The notes: a model not told the origin generated them from the letters alone. Positions 17,327 through 25,280 are shown, counted from the stretch's first letter. The stretch: DNA of 64,000 bases from Ilumatobacteraceae bacterium (GCA_033344875.1 JAWPMO010000001.1:62001-126000); one strand, 5' to 3'. Program-made: numbers and translations.

Positions 17327-18694
17327 GTGGTAGAGCAGAAGCGTATTGAGATCCTTGAAGAAGGGCGCATCGGCGTGTTCTATCGGTGGGCCGATACTGC
17401 GCTGGTCAAAGACGCCGATCCAGAACGAGGATGGATAATCCGCTCTGGGCCTTGGGTTCATATCGATACCATCGACGAGAGCGAAGTTCCACGGTCGCTG
17501 GGGCTGCTCGGCGACGACGACGAAGTGGCACCAACAGCGCTGCTCGGTCGGGTCAATGGCGGCACCGTTGTCGCTTTCGAACTGCAAGATCGAGGAGGAA
17601 CCGCAGTCATCGTCGGCGAACAGTTGTCGACGCGGCAATACAGAGCTCGAACCGTCGCTGTCAATGCCCCACTGTCTCGGATCAGAAGTTCCGGAGTCCT
17701 ACAGATGCGCGTCGACTTCGCGTCGCTAGAGGTGTTCTCTCGCCTTGCCGTGGCAAGAGAGGAATGGGGCTACGCGGAGGATAGGACCGTCAAGAGTTAC
17801 CAGTTGACATTGGACAACGAGCAAGCGGATCAATCGGCCTCGATGCGACGCGGCCGGCGCATCGCGCTGGGCAGCAAGTGGTCTGTTGGCGGGCCGATGA
17901 CAGACCGTCGGGTGTCCGTGCCTACGTCGATCATCATCGAGTCGCAAAAACCCTGCGTGGTCTTCGAGCTTCTGCGACCACTACTTGAGATCCAGAATCT
18001 CTTGAGCACGCTCCATTCCGGTTTTGTCAATGCCGTTGGCGCTGCGCTCACGCTCGACCTGGAACCCGATGACAGAGAGGCGAACGGCAACCAACCAGTG
18101 GCTTGCTGGTCCGGACCGCTATTCCAGCATCCGCCGCACGTCGCGTCACCATCCAACTCATGGCCGACGATGACGCTCAATGACTTGGGCGGAGTTGCCG
18201 GGCTAGCACGCTGGGTCAACTTGGCAGAAGACCACCCCCGGGCCGTTGGGCCAGCAGTGGCACCTTTCCGGTATGGCCCGATGGTTGCCGAATCTGACCT
18301 GTTGACACTCGGGGCTAGCTTCGAGTATTGGGTTGCAGCTCACCGCAAGAGTGGAGCGCAATGGGCGCGAGCAACGATGCGGAAAGGAACGCGGTCACAC
18401 CGAAAGGTCATGGAGTCGGCGACTCTGCAGGCGGGCAAGCCGTTCGCAATTTGGGTTGCAGATCGGGCGGCCTGGTGCGATGACTTCACGAACGCGTATG
18501 AAGAACTCAAACATGACCCGTCGTTCTCCATCGATGAAGACTTGCTTCATGATCTTGTGCAGAGCGCACGCCATCTGCTCTTTGGACTTCTGGCCGATCG
18601 CGTCGCACGGAGTAGGACACCGACCCGAAAGCTCTTCGGGCCCAACAGCCTGTTCCAGCTGAGCTCAAGGTTTCGGCAACGCTACGCTGCGTGA
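17327..18694 (+). CDS. Element cargo protein, possible ApeA/HEPN-like defence protein
   Basis: A 455-aa protein I do not firmly recognise. The N-terminal 200 residues look beta-rich (WVHIDTIDESEVPRSLGLLG, then LLGRVNGGTVVAFELQDRGG and VLQMRVDFASLEVFSRLAVA). A central helical segment ELLRPLLEIQNLLSTLHSGF follows, then a helical C-terminus (FSIDEDLLHDLVQSARHLLF). This layout resembles ApeA-type abortive-infection proteins (ApeA_NTD1 plus HEPN). However, the R-X4-6-H ribonuclease motif is not clear: NAYEELKH near residue 390 is the closest match. GTG start at 17327. Codon use is visibly more AT-rich than its neighbours, so it was acquired. It is the only gene of the element without an obvious mobility role, and a hairpin terminator follows it. 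Confidence 0.5.
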   Translation: MVEQKRIEILEEGRIGVFYRWADTALVKDADPERGWIIRSGPWVHIDTIDESEVPRSLGLLGDDDEVAPTALLGRVNGGTVVAFELQDRGGTAVIVGEQLSTRQYRARTVAVNAPLSRIRSSGVLQMRVDFASLEVFSRLAVAREEWGYAEDRTVKSYQLTLDNEQADQSASMRRGRRIALGSKWSVGGPMTDRRVSVPTSIIIESQKPCVVFELLRPLLEIQNLLSTLHSGFVNAVGAALTLDLEPDDREANGNQPVACWSGPLFQHPPHVASPSNSWPTMTLNDLGGVAGLARWVNLAEDHPRAVGPAVAPFRYGPMVAESDLLTLGASFEYWVAAHRKSGAQWARATMRKGTRSHRKVMESATLQAGKPFAIWVADRAAWCDDFTNAYEELKHDPSFSIDEDLLHDLVQSARHLLFGLLADRVARSRTPTRKLFGPNSLFQLSSRFRQRYAA

Positions 18695-18707
18695 GAGATA
18701 GCGGCGG

Positions 18708-18747
18708 TCAAGGCCGGCCGGAGGCCGCCCGGAGGGCCTGGCCTTGA
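18708..18747 (+). terminator. Hairpin downstream of the cargo gene
   Basis: Perfect 8-bp outer arms TCAAGGCC and GGCCTTGA enclose a GC-rich self-complementary interior. It starts 13 bp after the cargo stop codon. There is no T-run, so it is either an intrinsic terminator of the high-GC type or an mRNA-stabilising hairpin. Confidence 0.5.
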
Positions 18748-18783
18748 GGGCTGCGGTCACCTGTCGCATGCATCATTGGGTTC

Positions 18784-18808
18784 GAGGTCGGGCTGCAGGC
18801 CCGGCCTC
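18784..18808 (+). terminator. Second GC-rich hairpin with pyrimidine tail
   Basis: Arms GAGGTCGGGC and GCCCGGCCTC (one G-T pair) with a TGCAG loop, followed by CTTCTTGCCTCTT. A tandem terminator shielding the downstream structured region from cargo transcription is likely. Confidence 0.5.
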
Positions 18809-19414
18809 CTTCTTGCCTCTTGCCCCTGGAATGTCACCGGTGTAAGTTGAGCGTTCGGTCGGGTCGTCTGCATGGCTGCGGCGACCGGGTCAGTACCCGT
18901 AATCGTTCTGGCGCCATGTCAACCGGACGTGGCAGTCCAGCTTCTCAGACGGCCCCCGGTAGCAGCCTCCAAGCTTCTTGGAGGTTCCCGTGTCTCGGGC
19001 CCAGTTTTCGTCAGCCGTTCGCACCCATGTCGACGCCGTAGGCGTCGAGCGCCCGCAGGGCGCTTCTTTACTTGAAATACCAACGAAACTCGTCAGCCCT
19101 GCTGGGGGTGTTGACGGGGACTACAAGCGTGTGATTCGCTGTGTCTGCCCGAACAGACAGGACGGCCTCCCGTATGGGCCAAGATCGCGGCCGGCAACGC
19201 GTGCCGGGATACGGGCGCTCCCGATCTGGAGCGCAGTCAAACTTGAGCGGCTCTTCCGAACGGCTGCACCCGCGACCGGCAACGCGTGCCGGGGTTCGGA
19301 CACTCCGGGCGCGGGGTGTGGGCACCAGTCCTTGGTCCTGCGCTCGGTTTGGAGGTCCCCCATGGGGAGCTTGGTTGTTCGGTTTCACGCTTCGACGTCG
19401 GGGATGGTCGCGCC
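18809..19414. other. Structured noncoding region upstream of rep, candidate replication origin
   Basis: A stretch of about 600 bp with no convincing gene. It is dense in hairpins: CCTCCAAG-CTT-CTTGGAGG at 18966-18984; CGACGCC-GTA-GGCGTCG at 19031-19047 immediately followed by AGCGCCC-GCA-GGGCGCT at 19048-19064; and two identical palindromes CCGGCA-ACGCG-TGCCGG at 19191-19207 and 19276-19292, 85 bp apart. Position just upstream of an HUH rep gene makes a double-strand origin and nick site the leading explanation, with promoter and attenuator structures as alternatives. Confidence 0.5.
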
Positions 19415-20215
19415 ATGACGGCGGACCGTTCCCCGCTCGACATCGATTCTGCGGTTGCTCAGTTGGCGGTGGTGAGTCCTCGCTATCAGTGGTCGTTGAC
19501 GTTGGTGAAAGATGCTCACGAGGCCGGTGGTTGCTTCGGTCGAGTCGGCAAGTCCGAGCGCATCACGGGTGGGGTTCCTGATCCTGAGCGGTCGGCCGCT
19601 GAGGCTGCTCGACGAGCACGCAAGAAGGTGCGCCGCTACTGCGTCGCGAACCGTCTCAACCGGTTCGGCACGCTCACCTATGACGGTGCCGGCTGCCATG
19701 ACCCTGCCCAGGTCAAAGCTGACGTTGCCGGTTTCTGGCGTGAGCTTCGCCGGCTGACTGGTGGTAAGTCGTTCCCGTACCTGTGGACCACGGAGTGGCA
19801 CAAGACCGACCACGGCCTCCACGTGCACTTCGCAGTTGGTCGTTTCATCAAACGCTCGTTGATCGGCGAGGCGTGGGGATGGGGCACGATCGAGGGCCGC
19901 GGCTTTCCCCACATCAAACTGATCGGTGACCTCCCGGTCGGTGCAGGTGTGGTTGGCGAGGCGCGGCGCGCTGCGTCCTATCTGTCGAAGTACGTCGGCA
20001 AGGACTTCGACGCGCAACGGTTCCCTGCGGGTTGGCACCGATACGAGGTTGCCGAGGGATTCCAGCCAGCCGAGACGCGGTTGTTCGGTCGCACCGAATC
20101 GGAGGTGTTGTCGAAGGCCTCGGCGATCATGGGGCGCCGCCCCGACGTGTACTGGTCCTCCCGTCAGGAACCTGACTGGGACCGTCCCGCAGCGGTCTGG
20201 GTGCAGTGGTCATGA
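19415..20215 (+). CDS. rep: Rolling-circle replication initiator (HUH endonuclease)
   Basis: A 266-aa Rep protein, ATG 19415 (MTADRSPLDIDSAVAQLAVV). The HUH-family order is clear: motif 1 FGTLTYD (about 90), motif 2 HGLHVHFAVG (about 140, the paired histidines binding metal) and motif 3 YLSKYVGKD (about 192, nicking tyrosine in Y-x-x-K-Y). It would nick one strand at the element origin and start rolling-circle replication of the excised circle. An in-frame extension to 19286 exists but overlaps the second origin-like palindrome and has no ribosome site I can see. Its stop overlaps the start of the small downstream gene (ATGA). Confidence 0.85.
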   Translation: MTADRSPLDIDSAVAQLAVVSPRYQWSLTLVKDAHEAGGCFGRVGKSERITGGVPDPERSAAEAARRARKKVRRYCVANRLNRFGTLTYDGAGCHDPAQVKADVAGFWRELRRLTGGKSFPYLWTTEWHKTDHGLHVHFAVGRFIKRSLIGEAWGWGTIEGRGFPHIKLIGDLPVGAGVVGEARRAASYLSKYVGKDFDAQRFPAGWHRYEVAEGFQPAETRLFGRTESEVLSKASAIMGRRPDVYWSSRQEPDWDRPAAVWVQWS

Positions 20216-20514
20216 GCGGCTTCGATCTAGCGGCGTTCGTAGAGGCGTCCTGCGAGCGGTCGGGTGTGCCGGTCAAGTTGTCCGATTCCGTGGTGCGTGA
20301 CCGGGTGGCGTTGTTGCTGTCGGGTCGGGCGGTCCGTGGTGACGCGCCAGCGTCACGCGGACGCCGACCGTCAGACCCGCCAGACCAGACCGACCCTGTT
20401 CGGATCGAAGACGGGACTTCGTTTGTCGGTGCCAGCGATCACAGCGTGGTCCAGGACGGCTTTGACGATGGCGTGTTGCCGGGTGAGGTTGAGATCGACC
20501 CACTGAGCGCGTAG
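20212..20514 (+). CDS. Small conserved partner of Rep
   Basis: A 100-aa protein beginning MSGFDLAAFVEASCERSGVP and continuing VKLSDSVVRDRVALLLSGRA, then a hydrophilic, acidic tail. It is translationally coupled to rep (ATGA overlap). The first 45 residues look like a folded helical unit; small proteins with this F-D-L-x-A-x-x-x-A-S-C-x-x-S-G-V-P pattern accompany rep genes on actinobacterial plasmids and integrative elements. The function is unknown, perhaps copy control or an Xis-like accessory. Its 3' half overlaps the integrase gene on the other strand by 144 bp. Confidence 0.6.
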   Translation: MSGFDLAAFVEASCERSGVPVKLSDSVVRDRVALLLSGRAVRGDAPASRGRRPSDPPDQTDPVRIEDGTSFVGASDHSVVQDGFDDGVLPGEVEIDPLSA

Positions 20515-21774
20515 AGCATCACCGTCGCCGACGAATCCGGCCACGGCGTCGTTGCGGGTTGCTCGAGCCAAACGACGTTCGCCGTCTTGCATCCGGGCTT
20601 CGATCGGGTTCCGTGCTGCCATCCACTCGCGGGCGTTGATTTGTTTCGTCGCGTAGAGCTCTGCCAGTTCGTCGAGTTGCTCGCGGTCCTGGGCGACTGA
20701 CTCGGCAAGTGCTGCGGTGTGTTCGTCCTGTGCTGCTCGCCCGGCGATCACATCAGCCATCTCCGGGGTGTCGAGCCGATACAACACCGCGTCGGCCACC
20801 AACTGTTCGACGGGGTCGGCCACGACTGTGAGTCGGCCACAACCACGATGGTCCGGCCCCGCCAGGCACACGTAGCGGCGGCTGTTCGCACGTCGCGACG
20901 AAAAAAGCGTGTGACCACACTTGCCACAGCGCAACATGCCAGTGAGCAGATACGACCTCGGGGCACGTCGCCCGCTGGTGCGTTTCTGCTCGATCATCGC
21001 CAACACCTTCGCATGCTCGACCTCGGTGATGATCGGCTCCCACACCGCTGTTCCGACAACGGTCCCATTGTGGGCGCGCAGACCCGCCATTCGTGGGTTG
21101 GCGATCATGTCGCGAATCGTCGTCGTGCGCCACGGTTTGCCATACACGGTCGTAATTCCCTGATCGTCCAGCCACACCGCCAACGACCGCAGACTCTCGC
21201 CAGCGAGGAACCGGGCCACCAGCGTCCGGACCACATCGGCCTCGTCGGGGCGATGCGTGACTCGATCCTCGTCGAACCCGAACGGTCGTCGTGATCCGCC
21301 ATGAGGACGACCCTCGGCTGCGACCTCGACCATCTTGCGTTGAATCCGACGGCTCTTCGTCGCCGACTCGTTCGCTGCGATCGCCCCCATGATCCGCAAC
21401 ATGACCAGCCCGTCGCCGTCCGTCACGTCTACAGCTACACCCTGAGCAAAGCGCACATCACGGACGCCGGCGTCGCGAAGCAGCTCAACGAACTGCTCCA
21501 ACTCCATCTGGTTCCTGGTCAACCGATCCTGGTGATACACGATCACGGCATCACGCACCCCGTCGCGCAGATCTTCCAGCATCCGCTCATACGCCGGTCG
21601 TCGTTTGCCGGAGTAGGCCGAGATGTCGTTGTCGACGTATTCCTCCGCGACCTTCCAGCCCTCGCGCTCGGCCACCGCGTGGCAGTCAGCCAACTGCCGT
21701 TTCACGCCGGCTGCGGTGCCCTCCTGGTCCGACGAGATGCGGGCGTACAGGGCTGCGGCGGTGGGCGTCGTCAC
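20371..21774 (-). CDS. int: phiRv1-type large serine integrase
   Basis: A 467-aa large serine recombinase that integrates and excises the element. The resolvase domain (1-150) has catalytic Ser in ALYARISSDQEGTAAG and the helpers NDISAYSGKRRPAYERML and YHQDRLTRNQMELE. The recombinase domain follows (KPWRTTTIRDMIANPRMAGL), then a zinc ribbon (MLRCGKCGHTLFSSRRANSR, YVCLAGPDHRGCG), a coiled-coil helix near 350-400 and the C-terminal block SPVFDPNRVGLVWR. Length and block order match phiRv1 integrase. Its ATG lies 17 bp from attR, as expected for an element integrase. The 3' end overlaps the small rep partner. Confidence 0.93.
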   Translation of the reverse strand: MTTPTAAALYARISSDQEGTAAGVKRQLADCHAVAEREGWKVAEEYVDNDISAYSGKRRPAYERMLEDLRDGVRDAVIVYHQDRLTRNQMELEQFVELLRDAGVRDVRFAQGVAVDVTDGDGLVMLRIMGAIAANESATKSRRIQRKMVEVAAEGRPHGGSRRPFGFDEDRVTHRPDEADVVRTLVARFLAGESLRSLAVWLDDQGITTVYGKPWRTTTIRDMIANPRMAGLRAHNGTVVGTAVWEPIITEVEHAKVLAMIEQKRTSGRRAPRSYLLTGMLRCGKCGHTLFSSRRANSRRYVCLAGPDHRGCGRLTVVADPVEQLVADAVLYRLDTPEMADVIAGRAAQDEHTAALAESVAQDREQLDELAELYATKQINAREWMAARNPIEARMQDGERRLARATRNDAVAGFVGDGDALRAQWVDLNLTRQHAIVKAVLDHAVIAGTDKRSPVFDPNRVGLVWRV

Positions 21775-21784
21775 CTAGGTGAGA

Positions 21785-22876
21785 TTAACAGAGGTTGAGG
21801 TCGTCGAGGTCGGTGTTGCCGCCGTGCTGCCACGGGGTGGTGTGATGGATGCGGCAGTCGTCGATGCCGACGTTGCACCCCGGGAAGACACACGTCGCGT
21901 GCATGGCTTCGATGGCGGTCCGCTGCTCGGGTGTCGCCAGCCGTTTCGACCGACCCTCGTCGAGGGCGACGCCGGCACCATCGAGCACGACCGGGATGAT
22001 GTCGGCCTCGCAGGCGAGGCGCCGCATCGTCTCGATCGGGACCGGCATTCCGGAGTCGGTCTCGCAGAGCGAACCGGCCGAGTCGGTCAGGTTGGCGAGG
22101 TCGACGTGGACGACGAGTCGGCCGTTGGTGCCCTGCCCGTCGGTCACCGCCTCGACGACGGCGTCGACGGTGAGTCGGTCCCAGGTGGGCGTGGGGCCGG
22201 CGGTCTGCTGCGACCGACGGCGTAGCCGCCCTCGGGCCGACTGGATGGCGGACCAGATGGCTCGGTCGGTGACCGGGTCGCACTCGATCAGGGTCTTGCA
22301 CATCCCGGTGGTGGCGTCGGTCCAGCGGGTCACCTTCGACTGCGCCCGCTGGCGCTCGAGTTCGTCTTCGGCGGCCTGGGCGTTGTGCCGCGCCCGGATG
22401 CTCCTGGCGAGATCGCGACACCCTTTGCCGAACCGGTCGACGCCCTGCTCGCGAGCTTCGGCGAGCAGTGACTCGGCCTCGCCGACGAACTCGGCTCGCT
22501 CGACGTCGTCGAGGTTGCGGGTCGCGTTGGCGATCGCGTCGACGTGACCGGCGGTCACCGTGCCGCCGTCGAGCGCGTCTTCGAACGACGGCATCGAGGT
22601 GCACACCTCCTCGCGGTCGGCGGCTGCCTTGGCATCTTTCGACGACTGCCGGCCGTGGTCGGACAGCGCGTGCTCGGGTTGCGAAGCCCGGCCCTCGGCG
22701 GCCAGCTGCCGCTGGCGCCGGGTGGCTCGCACCTGGCGTGCGTCGCACCACGAACGGACCGTGGCGACGGCCTCCAGGTAACCCGCCAGCTCGTCGCTGT
22801 CGAGAACGTCGGGGTCGGTGTCGCGCACCGTGCTGAGTGCCCGGTCGATCGATCTCGTCTGATCGTTCGGTGGCAT
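21785..22876 (-). pseudogene. DUF222/HNH (13E12-family) endonuclease gene, truncated by the element
   Basis: 363 codons starting at ATG 22876 with a perfect ribosome site (AAAGGAGG). The N-terminal three quarters are the DUF222 region (MPPNDQTRSIDRALSTVRDT; VEVERAEFVGEAES-type helices; RLTVDAVVEAV). The C-terminus starts an HNH fold (CVFPGCNVGIDDCRIHHTTP, then WQHGGNTDLDDLN) but ends after DLDDLNLC because the integrative element enters here. The missing C-x-x-HH-xxx-H end is at 17035-17189. The present product should lack nuclease activity. A perfect LexA box lies upstream, so the gene is probably DNA-damage induced. Excision of the element would restore it. Confidence 0.9.
21791..21795. other. 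attR core of the integrative element
   Basis: Right copy of GAGGT. To the left is element DNA (CACCTAGGTGAGATTAACA), to the right HNH gene sequence (TGAGGTCGTCGAGG). The core supplies a Leu codon (CTC, minus strand) in the reconstructed HNH gene. The element adds a Cys codon and TAA immediately after it, creating the premature stop. Confidence 0.8.
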
Positions 22877-23235
22877 GGGTTCCTCCTTTCGATGAGGTGA
22901 AAGAAGGGGAAGTCGGTGAAACCCATCATAGTCGAACATGTGTTCGAGACACAAGGAAAACCTCCCGGAAATCGAGGTCTTTCGCGGTGAGTTCGGCCCC
23001 GACGGAGCGACGCAGAAGCGTCGAGGTCGACTCCCGACCCGGCCGCTGTGAGGTGTGACCTCGACATCACAAACCGTGCCGTTCGCGAGCGCGCATCTCG
23101 CAGGATCCAGGACGGGCTGAAGTCGTCGCGGCCTTGCAAGTATCTGGCGCTGCGCTTGGGTAGATATGTCGGTGATCCACCCGCCTGCTTGTTCCGTCGG
23201 TGACGATGGTGCAGCGGGCGTGATCGGAGGATCAC
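22877..23235. other. Divergent intergenic region between HNH and tyrosine recombinase genes
   Basis: 359 bp without a supported gene. It holds the HNH ribosome site and LexA box on the minus side and the recombinase ribosome site (GGAGG at 23226-23230) on the plus side. I saw no clear terminal inverted repeat for the recombinase pair here. Confidence 0.6.
22932..22947. promoter_or_regulatory. LexA (SOS) box of the HNH gene
   Basis: TCGAACATGTGTTCGA, a perfect palindrome and an exact match to the actinobacterial LexA consensus TCGAAC-N4-GTTCGA. It lies 56 bp upstream of the HNH start codon. In Mycobacterium tuberculosis the related 13E12 genes belong to the LexA regulon, which supports the reading. 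Confidence 0.9.
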
Positions 23236-24279
23236 ATGAAGCCCATTTCGTTTCCGAAGCTGACGCTTCCTGACCCGGGTTCGCGCGTCGCCCCGACCCT
23301 CGGCCACCGGCTCGTCGACGACTATCTCGAGTCGGTGCATGCGCGGCTTCGACCGAACTCGACGTTGGCGGTTGTCTACGACTTGAAGGTGTTCTTCACC
23401 GTCATCGACGTCGACCCGCTCGACGTCCGACGCCGTCACGTGCTCGAGTTCATCCGCGTGCAGCGGACCGGTTCGGCCCATGCGACGGTGGTCCCGATGG
23501 ACCAGTCCGACGGGTTGGCGTTGTCGACGATCCGACGTCGCCTGTCGACGCTCGCGGGGTTCTATGCGCACCTCGTCGCACTCGGAGAACTCGACCACAA
23601 CCCGGTGCAGCGCGGCATGCCAGTGCGTGCCCCCGTGACCCGCGACCGACGTGTGATCCCACTGGTCCGACCGATCCGACACCTGCCACAGATCCTCGAT
23701 CACGACGACGTGAACAAGTTGGTCGGAGCGCTCCGGAAGGAGCGGGATCGGGCGATGATCGACGCGATGCTGCTCGCCGGTCTGCGGCGTTGCGAAGTGC
23801 TCGGCCTGCGACTCCAGGACATTCGTTGGGGTGAACGCCGCTTGTTCATCGCTGACGGCAAGGGCGGCCATCAACGCATCGTGCCGATCTCGCCGCGCTT
23901 CTTCGACACGCTCCGCCGCTATCTGGACAACGAGCGACCGGCGGACGCGGAGACGCCGTTCGTGTTCGTCGTGTTGAAAGGACCCAACCGTGGCCGCCCG
24001 CTCACGGCGAAGGGGCTCGATGAGATCATGTTGGGTGCGCGCACGCGTGCCGGGCTCGAGCATGCGACGTGTCACGAGCTGCGCCACACCTGTTTCACCC
24101 GGCTCCGCGAGGCCGGCATGGCACTCGAAGCACTCCAAGCCCAAGCCGGTCACCGCTCGATCTCAGCAACGCAGATCTACCTGCACCTCGCCAACGATTG
24201 GCTCGCCGGCGAGTACATACGTGCAGCTCAAGCCGTTGATGCCCAGGCTGCACTCGGCCGCCAGGTCGTGGCGTCATGA
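23236..24279 (+). CDS. Tyrosine recombinase, first of a coupled pair
   Basis: A 347-aa XerC/D-like integrase. Ribosome site GGAGG six bases before ATG 23236. It has a SAM-like N-terminal core-binding domain (about 20-125) and a catalytic domain with Arg in LLAGLRRCEVLGLRLQD, Lys in ADGKGGHQRIVPIS, the HELRHTCFTRLREAG box (His, Arg), AGHRSISATQIYLHLA (His, nucleophile Tyr). The full catalytic set is present. The stop overlaps the start of a second recombinase (ATGA). Tandem pairs like this occur in Tn554-like and RIT-like transposable elements, where they act as a complex. Confidence 0.9.
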   Translation: MKPISFPKLTLPDPGSRVAPTLGHRLVDDYLESVHARLRPNSTLAVVYDLKVFFTVIDVDPLDVRRRHVLEFIRVQRTGSAHATVVPMDQSDGLALSTIRRRLSTLAGFYAHLVALGELDHNPVQRGMPVRAPVTRDRRVIPLVRPIRHLPQILDHDDVNKLVGALRKERDRAMIDAMLLAGLRRCEVLGLRLQDIRWGERRLFIADGKGGHQRIVPISPRFFDTLRRYLDNERPADAETPFVFVVLKGPNRGRPLTAKGLDEIMLGARTRAGLEHATCHELRHTCFTRLREAGMALEALQAQAGHRSISATQIYLHLANDWLAGEYIRAAQAVDAQAALGRQVVAS

Positions 24280-25280
24280 CCATGCTCGCGATCGAACACG
24301 AGCCCGTCGACGAGCGCTGGGCACGCATCGGCGCACACGCTCCGGTCCTCGCTGCGACTGCCCGCAGCTACATGGATCAGATTTCGGTGACCGCTCGACC
24401 GGGCACGATCAACTCGGTCGATGTCGCCTTGCGATTGTTCGCCAGCTGGATCATCGACCACGACCCCGCCGTCGTGTCGCTGCGACAGGTCAACCGTCGA
24501 CACATCGAGCACTACAAGCTCTGGCTCGCCACCCGTGAGAACCAGCACGGCCAGCCGCTCAAGAAGTCGACGATCAATCTTCGGTTGTCGATGCTGCGCG
24601 TTGTCATCGAGCGGCTCATCGAATGGGACCATCCCGACACACCGACGAGGAACCCGATCATGTGGACCGACCTTCCCAAGATGGACGAGCCGCTTCCGAA
24701 GTTCCTCGACGACGACCAGGCCGCCAAGTTCATGGCCGCCGCAGTCCGACTTGATCCACAACGACGACTCATCGTCGAGATGCTGGCCCGCACCGGACTG
24801 CGCGTCACCGAGTTCTGTGAGCTCACCGACGACGCCATCGTGAAGATGAACGAGACGAACTGGCTGCGGGTGCCGGTCGGCAAACTCCACACCGATCGCT
24901 ACGTCCCGCTGCATCCCTCGCTGATCGAGTTGCACCGGGACTGGCTGGCCTGGAACGGCCCGAACGACACCGGCCAGCTCATCTCGAACAAGGGCAGGCC
25001 ACTGTCCGTCGACGTCGTTCGTCGCGTCGTGAAAGCCTGCGCCCGGATCGCCGGGATCGGCCACGTCCATCCCCACCAATTGCGTCACACGCTCGCGACG
25101 CAGTCGATCAACAACGGCATGAGCCTCGAAGCTGTGTCCGCGATGTTGGGGCACCGATCGATGCGCATGACCCTCGTCTACGCCCGCATCGCAGACCGCA
25201 CCGTCGCCGACGAATACTTCGCCGCCGCCGACAAAGTCGACCAGCTCTACCAGACCCACTTGACAACATCACCGGCATAA
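24276..25280 (+). CDS. Tyrosine recombinase, second of a coupled pair
   Basis: A 334-aa tyrosine recombinase. N-terminal core-binding domain (ATARSYMDQISVTARPGTIN), then the catalytic domain: Arg in LARTGLRVTEFCELTDD, Lys in PVGKLHTDRYVPLHP, HQLRHTLATQSINNGMS, LGHRSMRMTLVYARIAD with the nucleophile Tyr. All catalytic residues are intact. It differs clearly in sequence from the first recombinase, so the pair is not a recent duplication. A third gene, expected for RIT trios, was not found downstream; the next 235 bp hold no gene. Confidence 0.9.
   Translation: MTMLAIEHEPVDERWARIGAHAPVLAATARSYMDQISVTARPGTINSVDVALRLFASWIIDHDPAVVSLRQVNRRHIEHYKLWLATRENQHGQPLKKSTINLRLSMLRVVIERLIEWDHPDTPTRNPIMWTDLPKMDEPLPKFLDDDQAAKFMAAAVRLDPQRRLIVEMLARTGLRVTEFCELTDDAIVKMNETNWLRVPVGKLHTDRYVPLHPSLIELHRDWLAWNGPNDTGQLISNKGRPLSVDVVRRVVKACARIAGIGHVHPHQLRHTLATQSINNGMSLEAVSAMLGHRSMRMTLVYARIADRTVADEYFAAADKVDQLYQTHLTTSPA

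Larger units (their letters stand above)
17185..21795. mobile_element. 4.6-kb integrative element with phiRv1-type serine integrase, inserted in an HNH gene
   Basis: Bounded by 5-bp direct repeats GAGGT at 17185-17189 and 21791-21795, which fall at the exact break in the DUF222/HNH frame. Contents left to right: a 455-aa cargo gene, a structured noncoding region, a rolling-circle rep gene with a small overlapping partner, and a serine integrase whose start is 17 bp from the right repeat. The integrase-next-to-att layout and reconstruction of the target gene define it as site-specifically integrated. No capsid, portal or lysis genes are present, so it is a plasmid-like element or phage satellite rather than a prophage. 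Confidence 0.9.

Noticed and set aside
19068-19388. 106-codon minus-strand ORF in the candidate origin region
   Set aside because: Composition is unlike protein, it spans both palindromes, and it has no ribosome site; the region is better explained as noncoding.
17185-21795. Complete prophage
   Set aside because: Only integrase, Rep, one small partner and one cargo gene are present; there are no terminase, portal, capsid, tail or lysis genes.
22555-24153. 532-codon minus-strand frame over the HNH start and first tyrosine recombinase
   Set aside because: Shadow of two recognised genes, no domain logic, and it crosses the LexA box region.
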